A stretch of 64,000 nt of DNA, taken from Hygrocybe punicea. Lineage: Eukaryota; Basidiomycota; Agaricomycetes; Agaricales; Hygrophoraceae. The notes below the pieces were generated by a model. The model was not told where the DNA came from, searched no databases, and was given only the letters and a program-made list of their open reading frames with translations. The position numbers and the translations under genes are program-made. Shown here one piece after another: positions 46,700 to 57,806 of this stretch. Position 1 is the stretch's first letter; the number at the start of each line of letters is the position of its first letter. The stretch lies in the NCBI GenBank assembly GCA_963556145.1, contig OY744467.1, forward strand, positions 2,418,001 to 2,482,000. The letters are read 5' to 3'.

Positions 46700-48735
46700 T
46701 CACTTCCCATTGAAATGACTCTGTGCATTCTGCCATATTGAATTGAGCACAAAGGCTTCACTCAGAAGCATTTCGATTTCATGATCCCCCCAATCCTGTG
46801 TCGGTAGGCATTGTAGAAACATGATGATGCCCTGAGCGACAAGTGAGCACAATGTCTGACACGATTGCAAGAATAGTTACCTGAAAGTCCATCTGCCGTA
46901 ATTTCTCACTCCACTTGACCAGAAAGGCGGAACAGACATAGAGGTGAAATTGGGAGAACGCATCGGGGCCCTCAGCCTGAAAAGGGAAGTGAATAGGGCC
47001 AACGTCAAAAAAACGAAGAAGGAACGAACGTGACTGACCAGGTATGTGTCCCACATGCGAATAGTGTTCCGTACACTGATCTCCCGCATCAATAAGCAAT
47101 TCATCCACCGAAAGGCAAATTGCATGAATTCCACGTTTTGTGCTTCCAAATGTAAGGAGAGCGGTGCTGTCGACTCGATCACTCCTTGAGTAGGATAACT
47201 GGAAGACGGTCCACTGACCATCAATACGCGCAACAAGTTCCGCCATTCGTCGGACACTTCGTTGAATCCCCGGTTGTGCTGAAATGTAGTTATCCTGTAT
47301 CCCATCTAGTAGACGAGACAAGCACCAAAATGAATCTGCTTCGATGGCGTTCAGAACATGAGCCGGCAATTGCGAGGGATTGCACAATTCAGGGTCTGAC
47401 TCTGCAGGACATCATATCAGCATTTTATCATCAGGAAGACGAAAAGATGCGTATACCGATATATGCTGATAAAAATACTTGAAAAAATGGTGTTACAAGG
47501 TCGTTTATTCCCTGAACATATCCACTGGCTGGATGTCGAATTGCCCAAACATATAATATACGTTCTAGACTCTGAATACCAAAGGTTCAGCCATTCCTTT
47601 AAATAATGATCGACCACGTGTGAAACTGACTCGTTGGGTACAACCATGCATCCATAATGGAACCCCTGGTCTTGTGCGAGGGACGTCGATCTCGATTTGA
47701 TGCCATATCTGCTGATCGAGGCCCTCTCGATCTCGAGCGAAAGCGAGTTCAACAAGTGACAAATATTCTCCCCTTTTCCTTACTAGCGTAGCAGATCGAA
47801 GTGGAGCAGGCAAAGGCAAGTAGCCCTTCAAAGATTTGTCAACATGGTGACACTACAGAAACAATGAACTGACGAGGAGAAGTTGCCATGATATTGGACG
47901 CAAGTCATCAGGTATTCCAGCCCAGGCAAGTTTGCGAAGTTCCGCTACACTCGGTGTGCAATTCAGGGTGACCGATAATGCCAGAGACGCACGAGCTCAC
48001 CGATATTAACGTCCTGACTTGTTAGACAGTCAACGAACTTATGCCGTCGACTTGTGCGGATGGAGCTTTCGCGCATAAGTTTCTCTGACTTCTCATTACT
48101 TGCTGATGTCTGCGTTCTTGGTTGTCGAGGGAAAGAATCCGCCTCCTTAGTCAAGCGATGGCGCACAGCATGAAGAGGATCTACATGATGAATGAGGGGC
48201 CAGTGAATACAGAACGAAAGACACTAAAAGTACCATGAATAATCTCATCGACGTCATTTCTGATGCAGCCTTGATTTTGCTTCGGTTTTGTGATCGCCGC
48301 TGGCTCTCCTCCCTCCTGCTCCAGATCACCAAGGATCATATCACCTTCGACATCCATATCACCACCGCCTTCTCGTTCTCGCTTTTCGTCAACACTGTCA
48401 TTCCGATATTTTCTGACAATTGTCCAGCCATTCTTCGGAGCCACGACATCTTGATCTTTAGACGGATACGAACCCGGATTGGGCGCATTCAGGTGAGTGT
48501 ACGAGGAAGAAAGAGTAGACGAAGAAGTATTTGAAGCAGGTTTAGGCACAGATTTAGGAGCCGTCGAGGTTATACTTGACCGACTTCTGGCGATGGGTAG
48601 CACTGGATTAGAGGATTCCGAGTCCGATGTGCTGTCCCACGCATCATCTTCACCCCAATCAAAAGTAGAACGCGATATAAAATGCGTCTGTTGTATCCCA
48701 ATATGAGGACGTGTAGGAGGCGGTCGCGCAGTCAT
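46700..48735 (-). CDS. GYP1: TBC-domain Rab GTPase-activating protein, Gyp1/TBC1D22 type
   Basis: Start MTARPPPTRPHIGIQQTHF (ATG 48733-48735; an upstream TTG is ignored). A disordered N-terminal region of about 180 residues is followed by RRHKFVDCLTSQDVNI and the TBC domain: LRKLAWAGIPDDLRPMSWQLLLGY, IEIDVPRTRPGVPLW with the catalytic arginine finger (about 47670), LERILYVWAIRHPASGYVQGINDL with the glutamine finger in YVQG (about 47530), then FWCLSRLLDGIQDNYI, NVEFMQFAFRWMNCLLMREI and a helical C-terminus. Several sequences are quoted only in part. Both fingers are intact, so GAP activity, probably on a Ypt1/Rab1-like GTPase at the Golgi, is expected from the family. Confidence 0.92.
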
Positions 48736-48926
48736 TGGAGTCCAAAAATCGGTCAATACTTATTGTGCAATTGCCCAAACGCCTCTTACATAAGCAACAC
48801 CGGTTGCAATCTGCGCGTACTACGTCCTACTCCCGTAATCTTCACGGTCAGGACTCCCTCATAGCACCTCTTGAGGCGGGCGTCGCAGGGCAACCACTTT
48901 TAGATTTTTCTAGTCATTTCATACTC
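48736..48926. promoter_or_regulatory. 191-bp divergent promoter region, GYP1 / Rec114-like
   Basis: Between starts at 48735 (-) and 48927 (+). Reading frames run through it on the plus strand, but the first ATG with family-like sequence is at 48927. Confidence 0.35.
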
Positions 48927-50279
48927 ATGTCTCATTCAACGACCACAACAACAACGCATACCTTGGTGAAATATTCCAGGTCGTACCCTTCAACTACAGA
49001 TCAGAGCGTAGGGCCGAACATGGAATGGCAGCACTTTGTAAACCCAGTTATGCGCCTCAGTCTTGACGTCAAAAAGTCGTCAAAGGGTGAACTGGAATCA
49101 GTTCGGCTACGAATATTGTGGTCAATCAATTCCGGAACTGATTCGATGGATATTGACCAAACAGAAGTCCTTTTCGTAGGTCGTTCAATAATTGGTTTTG
49201 TTTAATTAACTTCCGCTACATAAAGGAAGATTTGGACCTTCTGTCGTTCTCTACTCTTGCGTCACATATACCACGTCAAAAACAGCCATCGCAAGGTCTT
49301 CCCCTCAAAGCAGTATACAGAGATTCAGTTGTAGGCATACGCTACCTACACAGATCAAACGTTCAAGCTCCCCTCCCGGTTTGCACTCGTCTTGCTCCCG
49401 CAATGTTTATTCTTATGCATTTTCATTTCGTTAGACGTATCGTCGCTTTCAGATCACCTTCCAGTCGACCACCGCCGCCTCGCAATTCATTGATTCGATA
49501 CGCTACGTTTGTCCCTGCAAGATCAATCCTATTCCGGTCCCAAGTCGCGATGCAGCGTTCGCGCTAACACAGGCGAATGGCCTTGATATCCTCCCCCCGA
49601 AGACCATGATCGGCCGCGTTAATTCCGTCGCATATACCCCAGACTATGTTACTTCGACTCTTGTACCTGCTGTTCAGGCCCCAACAGGGTCCTCTCCAAA
49701 TATTCCAATTTCAAGTTCTCAGTCTGAAATCGACACTCCAGTTGTGCTTCATCCAACTCTTGACTTCGATGACTCGTCTCGACCTTCAACTTCCTCATCG
49801 ATGACGCCATTCATTCCGAAAGGCAATCTTCCATCAGCTCAGAATTTTCGTTTTCTGGATGGACAAGCGGACGGGAGCCAAACCGGGCCAGGGAGAAGCG
49901 TGGCGGCTATTCAAACCACCTCAACCAATACCACTGTGTCTGATCTGTCCCCACCTTCTTCTAACCATGGCATGATGCCTCCCCCTTCTCGAATCCCTAA
50001 CTCTCAAATCTTATCTGACAAAGTTCTGACCACCGCTCCGGACCCACAGAGGAGCACCCTATCTCAGGAAACCGTTACCGAATCTTTGCGTGAAATGCCT
50101 ACCTTATACAGCCTTCCTCGGATTGAGCTTGAGAAGCTCGTTGCCGATGTCGTGCGAGAGGAAGGATTCGCGAAATTCGTACGTCACATCGTTCATGGTA
50201 GCACTTAATATCTCCTGATGGACTGTAGCTCGAGAGCTTGGACACTATGTGGAAAGTGAAAGGCTTCCTGGGTCGATAA
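48927..50279 (+). CDS. Rec114-like protein (candidate meiotic DSB factor)
   Basis: Start MSHSTTTTTTHTLVKYSRSY. The first exons give a beta-rich domain of about 170 residues: EWQHFVNPVMRLSLDVKK, VRLRILWSIN, DSVVGIRYLHR, then RFQITFQSTTAASQFIDSIR and CPCKINPIP. This strand-strand-...-helix pattern fits the N-terminal PH-like fold of Rec114. A long Ser/Thr/Pro-rich linker follows (49620-50090). The C-terminal exon plus a last exon give ELEKLVADVVREEGFAKF|LESLDTMW, a short amphipathic helix at the place where Rec114 binds Mei4 in other species; stop at 50277-50279. Rec114 helps recruit Spo11 for meiotic double-strand breaks. The assignment rests on pattern, not on high identity. Confidence 0.5.
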
Positions 50280-50781
50280 TTTGACGTGTTCTTCCAGAGT
50301 TTCAATCACTTTCAATCCCATCGCCAACCTTGTAGGTGCCACTCAGTTCAACTTCAAATTGTCCGATTATCCTCTTGTTCAGATACAGGATCTGAAAAGA
50401 ACGAATTCGAAATTTACGTTTCCATCAACTGAGCAGCAACGAGCAACCCTGATATCCGGAAGTTGATCAATGTCTTTCACCAATCCCATCACAGGGAAGA
50501 GCAATGATAATATTGTGGGATCGTTAGATGGGGAGTGGGGTAAGAAGTAGTTCTTATCATATGTTACGTATGCGGTTTATAGAGTAACTTACAGGTCATA
50601 ACTCACAAGAATATTTTGTGCATCAGTTACGGAAATAAAAGAATTTTGAATTTAGACATGGTGTTCGCGAGCGGATCGCCGTTTCCACTTGGCAACACCG
50701 ATGGAAGAATCCGGCCCTACAATTGCCAGGCAGCACTTTTAACCTTCAAGGGTCTCCAGATGGGGAATTTGTAAGTCCACC
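50280..50781. other. Intergenic region upstream of the chitinase
   Basis: About 500 bp between tandem plus-strand genes. A short frame at 50281-50466 lacks family likeness. AT-rich DNA at 50530-50660 probably includes the Rec114-like 3' end and the chitinase promoter. Confidence 0.45.
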
Positions 50782-52474
50782 ATGCCGGCGCCTTTTCTGC
50801 TCCTGCTCTTGACAACACTTCTTGCGCATACCAACATTCTTATCCAAGTCAGCGCCCAGCAAACCTGCTCATCGTCATTGGATCCTCAAGCGAGCGTGCC
50901 AGCTACTACAAAGGTTTCTGCGGCGTGGTACGCAGGTTGGCATGCACCAGATTTCCCAATTTCGAAAGTGAGCTGGTCGAAATACACGCAACTCACATAT
51001 GCCTTTGCGTGAGTGTCCACCTGTGTCGTTCGGAACATGACTAGCCCTGACCCGCACAATTCTCAGAACCACGACTCCGGACGCGCATGTCTTGGGGCTA
51101 CAAGACGTCGACGTTGCTTTGTTGCCCCAGTTCGTTAAAGCGGCTCACAACAACGTGAGTCGCGTCAGTAGCAATCTTTACACATCGTTAATCTCCGCAT
51201 AGGGCGTAAAAGCCAGCTTGTCGATCGGCGGCTGGACTGGATCGCAGTGGTACTCATCCAATGTCGCATCCGCGGCCAACAGGACCATTTTTGTGAAGAC
51301 CGTTATTAATATTGCAAAAAAGTACAACCTCGATGGCATAGACTTCGAGTATGATTCTGCCCTTGTCACCGCCCATCCATTCGTAACAATCCATTTTCAG
51401 CTGGGAATATCCCGGAACACAAGGCGTTGGTTGTAACGTTGTCAATCCCAAGGATTCTACCAATTTCTTATCCTTCTTGCAAGAGTTGCGTCAGGACCCT
51501 GTGGGCCACAAATTGATCCTCTCCGCAGCCACAGCCACGGTACCATTCATTGCAGCTGATGGAAGTCCCTCCGTCAACGTCTCAGGGTTCGGTAAAGTCT
51601 TAGACCATATTGCCATCATGAACTATGACATTTGGGGCTCATGGTCACCTGTTGTTGGTCCTAATGCCCCGCTTGACGATTCTTGCACACAATCGTCCTA
51701 TCGACTAGGTTCAGCCGTCTCGGCTGTCAAGGCATGGACTACTGCAGGCATTCCTCTCAACCAGATCGTCCTGGGTGTAGCCTCGTATGGACATTCCTTC
51801 GGTGTATCTCCCGCGAATGCGTATGAAGACAAGTCTCACGGAACGCTAGCCTTGTATCCTCAGTTCGACGCGAACAACCAACCAGCTGGTGATGCATGGG
51901 ATGATGCACCTGGCCTAGATGTTTGTGGTCATCCCGTGGGACATGGCGGAAACTGGGATTTCTGGGGTATGATTCAAGCAGGATTCCTCAATTCTAACGG
52001 GGAGGCCGCGAATGGGATTGACTACCGATACGATAACTGTAGTCAGACGGTGAGCATGATGTGGAGCAAGTTCTTCCGCATTCGTGTTCAGAGGTACCTT
52101 TCACAGCCATTTATATATGTCAAGAGTTCTCAAACAATGGTGTCGTACGACAATGCACAATCGTTTGCTGCCAAAGGGACCTTCATTAAGACCAAGGGTC
52201 TAGGAGGGTTTGCGATGTGGGAGGCTGGCGGCGACCAGCAGGATATTTTACTCAATGCCATCAGTGAGTGATCTTCTCAGGAATCTGTCTACACGTCATT
52301 GCGGCATTGACGAGGTTAATAGACTATGCGATGGTGAATGGCAAGGCATTGCCGACAGAAGGACAAGCACTATCCACCTCCTCGGCCATTCCTCAGGGTG
52401 TGGGCATTCGAACATGCCTGGATTACCTACCTCTTGTACTAGGACTAATGTTGGCGGTATTGCTTGCCAGTTGA
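50782..52474 (+). CDS. Secreted GH18 chitinase with hydrophobic C-terminal tail
   Basis: Signal peptide MPAPFLLLLLTTLLAHTNI. The barrel motifs follow: VSAAWYAGWHAPDFP, KYTQLTYAFA, KASLSIGGWTGSQWYSS (SxGG) and the catalytic DGIDFDWEYPG, whose codons are split by a 52-nt intron (51349-51400); the proton-donor Glu is present. Then HIAIMNYDIWGSW, LNQIVLGVASYGHSF and GFAMWEAGGDQQDILLNAI. The frame reaches a stop soon after, but a GTGAGT..GACGAG intron (about 52264-52313) gives a better end: a Ser/Thr linker and YLPLVLGLMLAVLLAS, stop 52474. That tail suggests a GPI anchor or membrane anchoring to the cell surface, so a cell-wall remodelling role is more likely than free secretion. An exon between 52050 and 52110 joins CSQT to PFIYV. 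Confidence 0.88.
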
Positions 52475-52743
52475 AGTTCATGGAACAACTTCTCACTTTC
52501 TTTTTGGTATAAACTTCCATCCCCAACGGTTCAAGGAATTCTTCAGTCTGATATTTGACGCCGGAGTCCAGACTTTCCCCCTTCCCCACGTTCGAGGGAC
52601 AATCCTCATGTATGTTAGCGAATGTTGATAGCAATTCCAGAATGATCATGGATAAGGCCAGACAAATAATACGCGTCTCTACCTCACATTATTAATTCTT
52701 GATGCACCTCCGTTCACCCATCTACATATGCAAGTCAATCCAG

Positions 52744-53719
52744 CTATGACTCCGAGTTAGTCACAACAATCCTTGGTGGTGCACCTCCTTGGTAACTTCT
52801 AGGCGCAGGCTCGATATCCTCTTCCTCTTCACTATCTGCACCGACCCCAAACAGCTCTTCCCGCTCATCCCAAACATCTGCTAGTCTGTTCAGGTTGCTA
52901 TGTGGCTTGTTGGATTTTGATGGATGGGCATGGCGGTGGGTAGGAAGGAGTTGAGTCCCTGTATCTGCTAGATCATCTTCCGAGTCTGTGGGGTATTCCA
53001 TGTTGATAGGGCGGTACAAGCGAGATATCTGAATTCAGTGGCGCTACGGTGAGAATGACCATGATAAAAGAGGCCTATAAACATACTTCCCGTCTACGCC
53101 GGTAATGTCTCTCGAGATAATACGCGGCATAGAGACCAATCGCTGAGCCGAGGAGATTCGCCTACGGACAAGTAATAGATCAATGAGATGATAACAACAC
53201 GGGCGAACGAAATGCACTATGACTGCTCCGAATTGAAAATGTTTATACTACAAGACATGATTCAGTGATGGTGCTTGCTGGATGTCAAAGGAACCATACT
53301 AAACTGGTAACATGGAATGCACAAATTCGCTTATGATACCGCCAAAAAAGAAACACACAATGGTGGTAAATATCAGACTGGAATGGCGCCAGAACCATAT
53401 CCGCCGGGCATCTCTACAAATACAGTCAACAAGCTCCGACAAGGCACCAACTCAAATACTGACTTACTCTTCCACGTCAATTATAAAGTAAAACACTCCA
53501 GTGGCGATACAGAAGCAGACAAAATGAAGAAGTTTGTCGTTCAGTGGAAGACAGCCGGAGAAGTTCGTAAAGCTTGAGAGCGCGAGAAGGGCCATTATCA
53601 GGCAAGTAAATACGAGGAACCACTAGCACAAAAGTATGAGAACAGCCTAGAGAGTGGAACGAGACCCTGGAATGCAGGCTCACTGGACGAAGACGAATGG
53701 GCAAGTCGTACTTCGGCAT
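52744..53719 (-). CDS. VanZ-like membrane protein
   Basis: Five exons by phase: MPKYDLPIRLRP (53684-53719), a GTGAGC..TGCTAG intron, WFLVFTCLIMALLALSSF (helix 1), PLNDKLLHFVCFCIATGVFYF (helix 2, with the DK..H motif typical of VanZ-like proteins), FTTIVCFFFGGIISEFVHSMLP (helix 3, quoted in part, with the SEF.H..LP motif), YKHFQFGAVI, then ANLLGSAIGLYAAYYLERHY (helix 4), and an acidic cytosolic tail of about 90 residues ending at 52744. VanZ-like proteins occur in bacteria (named for a teicoplanin-resistance accessory) and widely in fungi; the fungal function is unknown to me. Four helices and the conserved polar residues are all present. Confidence 0.75.
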
Positions 53720-54161
53720 TCGAAAATGGTGTGATTTCATGATGGCCTTGAAGGCTCTTCGGACGACTTTCTGTACACTGTTTATGGCGGTGGAGGGTGA
53801 AGAAGCGCGGAGACTCTGCATTTGCGATGGGACTTGGTGTGAAGTGACTGAAGTCACGGCTGATGATAAGTTGTCAGGGGACCCGAGCGGCTGGCTATAT
53901 CCTAATCTATTGAGGCTTTATTTGGGTTGAGTATGCACTCAAACCAAACCCAATAATGTCAACATATACGCCGGATGTCCAAGGTTAGCAGACACATCGG
54001 CAGTTGGTAGCGACAAAGGGATTTATCAACCCAAGTCCAGCCAGTCCACACTTTTCTACCACACAGGGCATCCATGTGGTTTCTTCGTCAGAAGCTGCTT
54101 CTCTCAAAGGGTGAGCCCCTTGTGTACTCAGGCTTGTGCTATTGTTTGCCTTGTTTATGAA
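53720..54161. other. Intergenic region
   Basis: It contains the VanZ-like promoter and, at 53990-54110, Ser-rich frames that may be an upstream remnant of the decayed gene that follows. No intact gene is visible. Confidence 0.35.
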
Positions 54162-54513
54162 AAAGATCAGACACACAGCGAAGACACCCATCATTGCGGG
54201 CAGTGTATGCGGGGGACTGATGTTCATAGCGTACATCATCGGTTTCATCATTTACTGCAACAGACGTCGTCGGAATACAACTGAGGGCGCTACACCCCGG
54301 CCAAAACAGAAAACAACAGACGGTTATTATTCCCCCCGATCCAGCGATTGTCCTCGGGCTGCGGCGGCCTGGGGAAGGTCCAGCGACAACTCTACTTCAA
54401 TCACCACATGTAGAACCCACTAGCAACCAACCAACCAACCTGCCCTCAGGACTTTCACCTGTTCCGGCTCACGCGGCAACACAGCAAAGCACATCCGAAT
54501 CACCGATGGCACA
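54162..54513 (+). pseudogene. Probable remnant of a small single-pass membrane protein gene
   Basis: A transmembrane segment with flanks as in other basidiomycete membrane proteins (TPIIAGSVCGGLMFIAYIIG, then a basic stop RRRR) is open from about 54162. Further on, VIIPPDPAIVLGLRRPGEG, a typical tail for the same kind of protein, is present but in a different frame (about 54320 onward, to a TAG near 54511). No intron of normal length explains the shift, and no signal peptide or upstream exon can be joined with confidence. I read this as a frameshifted or partly lost gene; a sequence error or an unusual splice is an alternative. Confidence 0.35.
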
Positions 54514-54628
54514 ATAGATATTGTGTGGATTGTATGTTCTGGGGCGAAGCATCTTGATTATAATAACACCCGGACAGTTACGAGGTCCTATAGTGTACAT
54601 TTCTACTGATACAGCAACTTCCACCCAT

Positions 54629-57609
54629 TCAATCACAATAGGCTCCAACACTTGCGGGCTTTCCATTGAAATATATCGGCACGGTCAGATCGAGAGAAAT
54701 GTCATACACTTACATTGACATCACGGGCATATCTGAACAGAACACCCCTCTTCACCGTTAATTTCCCTTTGTCCGAAGTTTCCCAGTCTTGCTTGCGCCG
54801 AGCTTGCTCCTCTTCGTCAACAAGCCAGTTTATAGATCTGCTTTCCGAATCAACAATAATACGGTCACCGTCTTGAACCAGAGCGATGGGTCCTCCAAGG
54901 CGTGCCTCTGGAACCACATGACCTTGGGAGACATGATATCATTATCATGCTGCGTTCAGGGCTCGAATGCGGAATCACCGATAATGAAACCCCGAGAAGC
55001 TCCTGAGAAACGGCCATCGGTGATCAAAGCAGTCGAATTGCCCAAACCAGCACCCATTATGGCTCCGGTCGGACCTGGTCAATGAGAGCATCAGAATGAA
55101 AACGGTGGTTTGTCGGTCGTTTGTGATACCTAACATCTGGATTGATATGAATAATTCAGCCCATTGTTTTCGTCAGCCATGAAGGTGATAATCTGACCTC
55201 CGGCATGCCTGGTGCTCCTTTCGGTCCTTGGTATCTGAAGATCAAAACCATACCCGCCTTGATCTCTCCGGCTTCAAGTGCAGGATAGAATCCATCAAGA
55301 CTTGAGCCGTGAAATCAGACGGTACAAATACGCGGAGTGACAGCCACAGACCTATCAAAGCATTTGGCAAGTCCCTGAAAACAATGTTTAAACATTAGCA
55401 CTATAGTACATCATTACGAACACATTTTCTTTCAAACCTCAAATTTTAAGCCCTCCTTACCCGTGAGTTTGGCGACAGCTGTTCCTGGAGCCAGGTTGCC
55501 GCGCAAGATAGTGAGATGTCCCGTCTTTTTAAGGGGGTCCTCCAGTTTCTTTACTACGTCTTGCGTGTCGAATGTCAGCTCAGTCACATCTTCCAAATTT
55601 TGCGCCAGTGTCTTTCCAGTGACAGTGAGCTGGTTGCCGTCTATAAGATCCGTGTGATTCAGAAGGTATTTGAGGACAGCTGGAATGCCTCCGACTCGAT
55701 GAAGATCTTCCATGTAATATTTGCCTGAAGGTCTGTAACCTTTGTGAATAATGGTAGCATATGGCAGGAAGCACTTTTTGAGCGTACTTTAAGTCTGCGA
55801 GATATGGCGTTCGGTCAGATATCTCTTGGAAATCGTCAATCGTAAGAGGTACATCAGCAGCCCGTGCCATAGCCAATAAATGGAGAACCTGTTTGCATTG
55901 GGGTCAATCCATGGTTCACAACATCAACACAATGTTACCGCATTCGTGGAGCCTCCGAGAACATTGACGATGACAACGGCGTTCAAGAAGGAGTTGCGAG
56001 TGATAATATCCCTGATAAAACCACGACCGTTGTTAGTTCGAGATCTGATGAAGGGGCTAGCGCGTACTTTGGTTTAATGTCTAACTCAAGCAAATGCTTC
56101 ATATACTTAGCGGCTTTGAAACACTCTTGTGCCTTCTCTTCGTTCCTTTTCAATGCAATCTAGCCATGGGTACAGTTGTGCACAACTAACCTGGGTACAC
56201 AGCTGGTATGCTTGAGGAGTAAGGCAGCGACATTCCGAGAACTTCAAGTGCAGAGCTCATTGTATTTGCGCTATCCAATGTTCAGCAAATGGGTCCGAGT
56301 CGAACGTTTGAGATCACTTAATCTCTTACGTGTACATTCCACCACAAGCGCCCGCCCCAGGGCATGCATGCCGGACAACGTCAAATCGTTCCTCGTCGTT
56401 GATTTTTCCAACAGCAAAAGCACCTGTAAAAATCGAGAGGGTGAAAGGGCAGAGTTGGTTAAAAGACTAAGCTAATTACCGAAGGATTCAAACGCATCGG
56501 AAATATTTACTGGACCTCCTTTCCGGAATCCCATCGAAGGGCAGTCAACGTGACGAATCCCGGCTTGTATGGTACCTCCATAGATAATGATGGTCGGGCG
56601 ATTATGCCGAACTGCTGCCATTAGGCAGCCCGGCATATTTTTGTCACATCCAGGAATCGATATATTGCCGTCATAATGTTGAGCCTTCGAAGTTCAATTT
56701 CCAATGACGGACCAAGGAGCAATGTCGATAGATCTCGCACCATTACCACCTAAGGTTAATTGGTCAATCAGCATCCTCCGATACTTATAAGATAGCATAC
56801 CGATTCAATGGAATCCGCGATAATATCGCGGCTTGGTAGGCTATGGGTGATCCTTGAAACAAAACTCACCAACAGTCAGGTGTAACTCACGAATACCGCA
56901 TGCCTAAATTTCAATAACAGTGAGAGTTGGGAAAATGATTCGATTTGGTCTTTTACCATCTGTTCCCATCGTTATAGCGTCACTGTAAAATTTAAGGTGG
57001 GTGATCCAGAAAGTAAGGTCACAGTAGTACCTGACCCCAATGGTATTGAAGGTGAGCCCCACCAACCCCTCGTCCTTACAACCCTCTTTTACTTTCTTAG
57101 ATAGATCAAGCTGCCAGTCAGGGGGAAACCATCAGCATCATTTAAATAAGAAAGATCCTTGAGGTTATATTTACAAGGTGGGAATTGCACGGATTTCCTG
57201 CACTGAACATTCAATGTTGTACGATCCCCCGAACCATGTATTCGACAAACCTTCCCACCAGATAGGAGAGATACCGATCTGTGAGATTATGATAGATCGT
57301 CATGAACAGGCGTATCAATGATTTTGTGCTCGTACCTGTGGTCTGCACATGTCTTCTTCAGATAAACCTACCGCATAAAGCATCGCTTGTGCTCCGCCTA
57401 GAGCCTGACCAGATCCCGAAAGTCAAGAAAAAGGAGAAAATTATGTAGGCCAGCCATACTTTGCTTTGGGTCAATTGGCATGATATTTTGTTCAACTTGT
57501 TTGAAGAGGGCTTGGCGCTAGATGACACTGTGTGACTAAGGTGGACGTTCAAGTTAGTCTTTGAGCAACCGTCGCTTCTTATTGAAAAGTAAACCGAACA
57601 TTCGAACAT
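54629..57609 (-). CDS. ILV3: Dihydroxyacid dehydratase family protein (IlvD/Edd)
   Basis: Many short exons. Recognised blocks from the N-terminus: [76 protein letters not shown] (first cluster Cys, about 56650), [26 protein letters not shown] (second Cys, about 56370), [86 protein letters not shown] (about 55020), [18 protein letters not shown] and, after a GTAAGT..GGAAAG intron, PASVGAYCD ending at 54629. Iron-sulfur cysteines are present. The family dehydrates dihydroxy acids in valine/isoleucine synthesis, or sugar acids. I see no clear mitochondrial presequence, so a cytosolic paralogue is possible. The start at 57609 is tentative; an ATG at about 57622 in another frame is the alternative. 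Confidence 0.83.
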
Positions 57610-57806
57610 TGCCCGTTGACATTCTGGGGATGGACGAGTTACTAATAACCAAATCCGAAAGACTACGGGTCCAGCAAGCTTTCTAATTAATATTGGGCTT
57701 CATCTTGCATATTGCATTAATATTAAGACATATAGCTGCGATCATCATTTTCCCATTGCGGATTGCAATCATCGTGACGCTTAATTCTCAAGATGAATGA
57801 CAGTGT

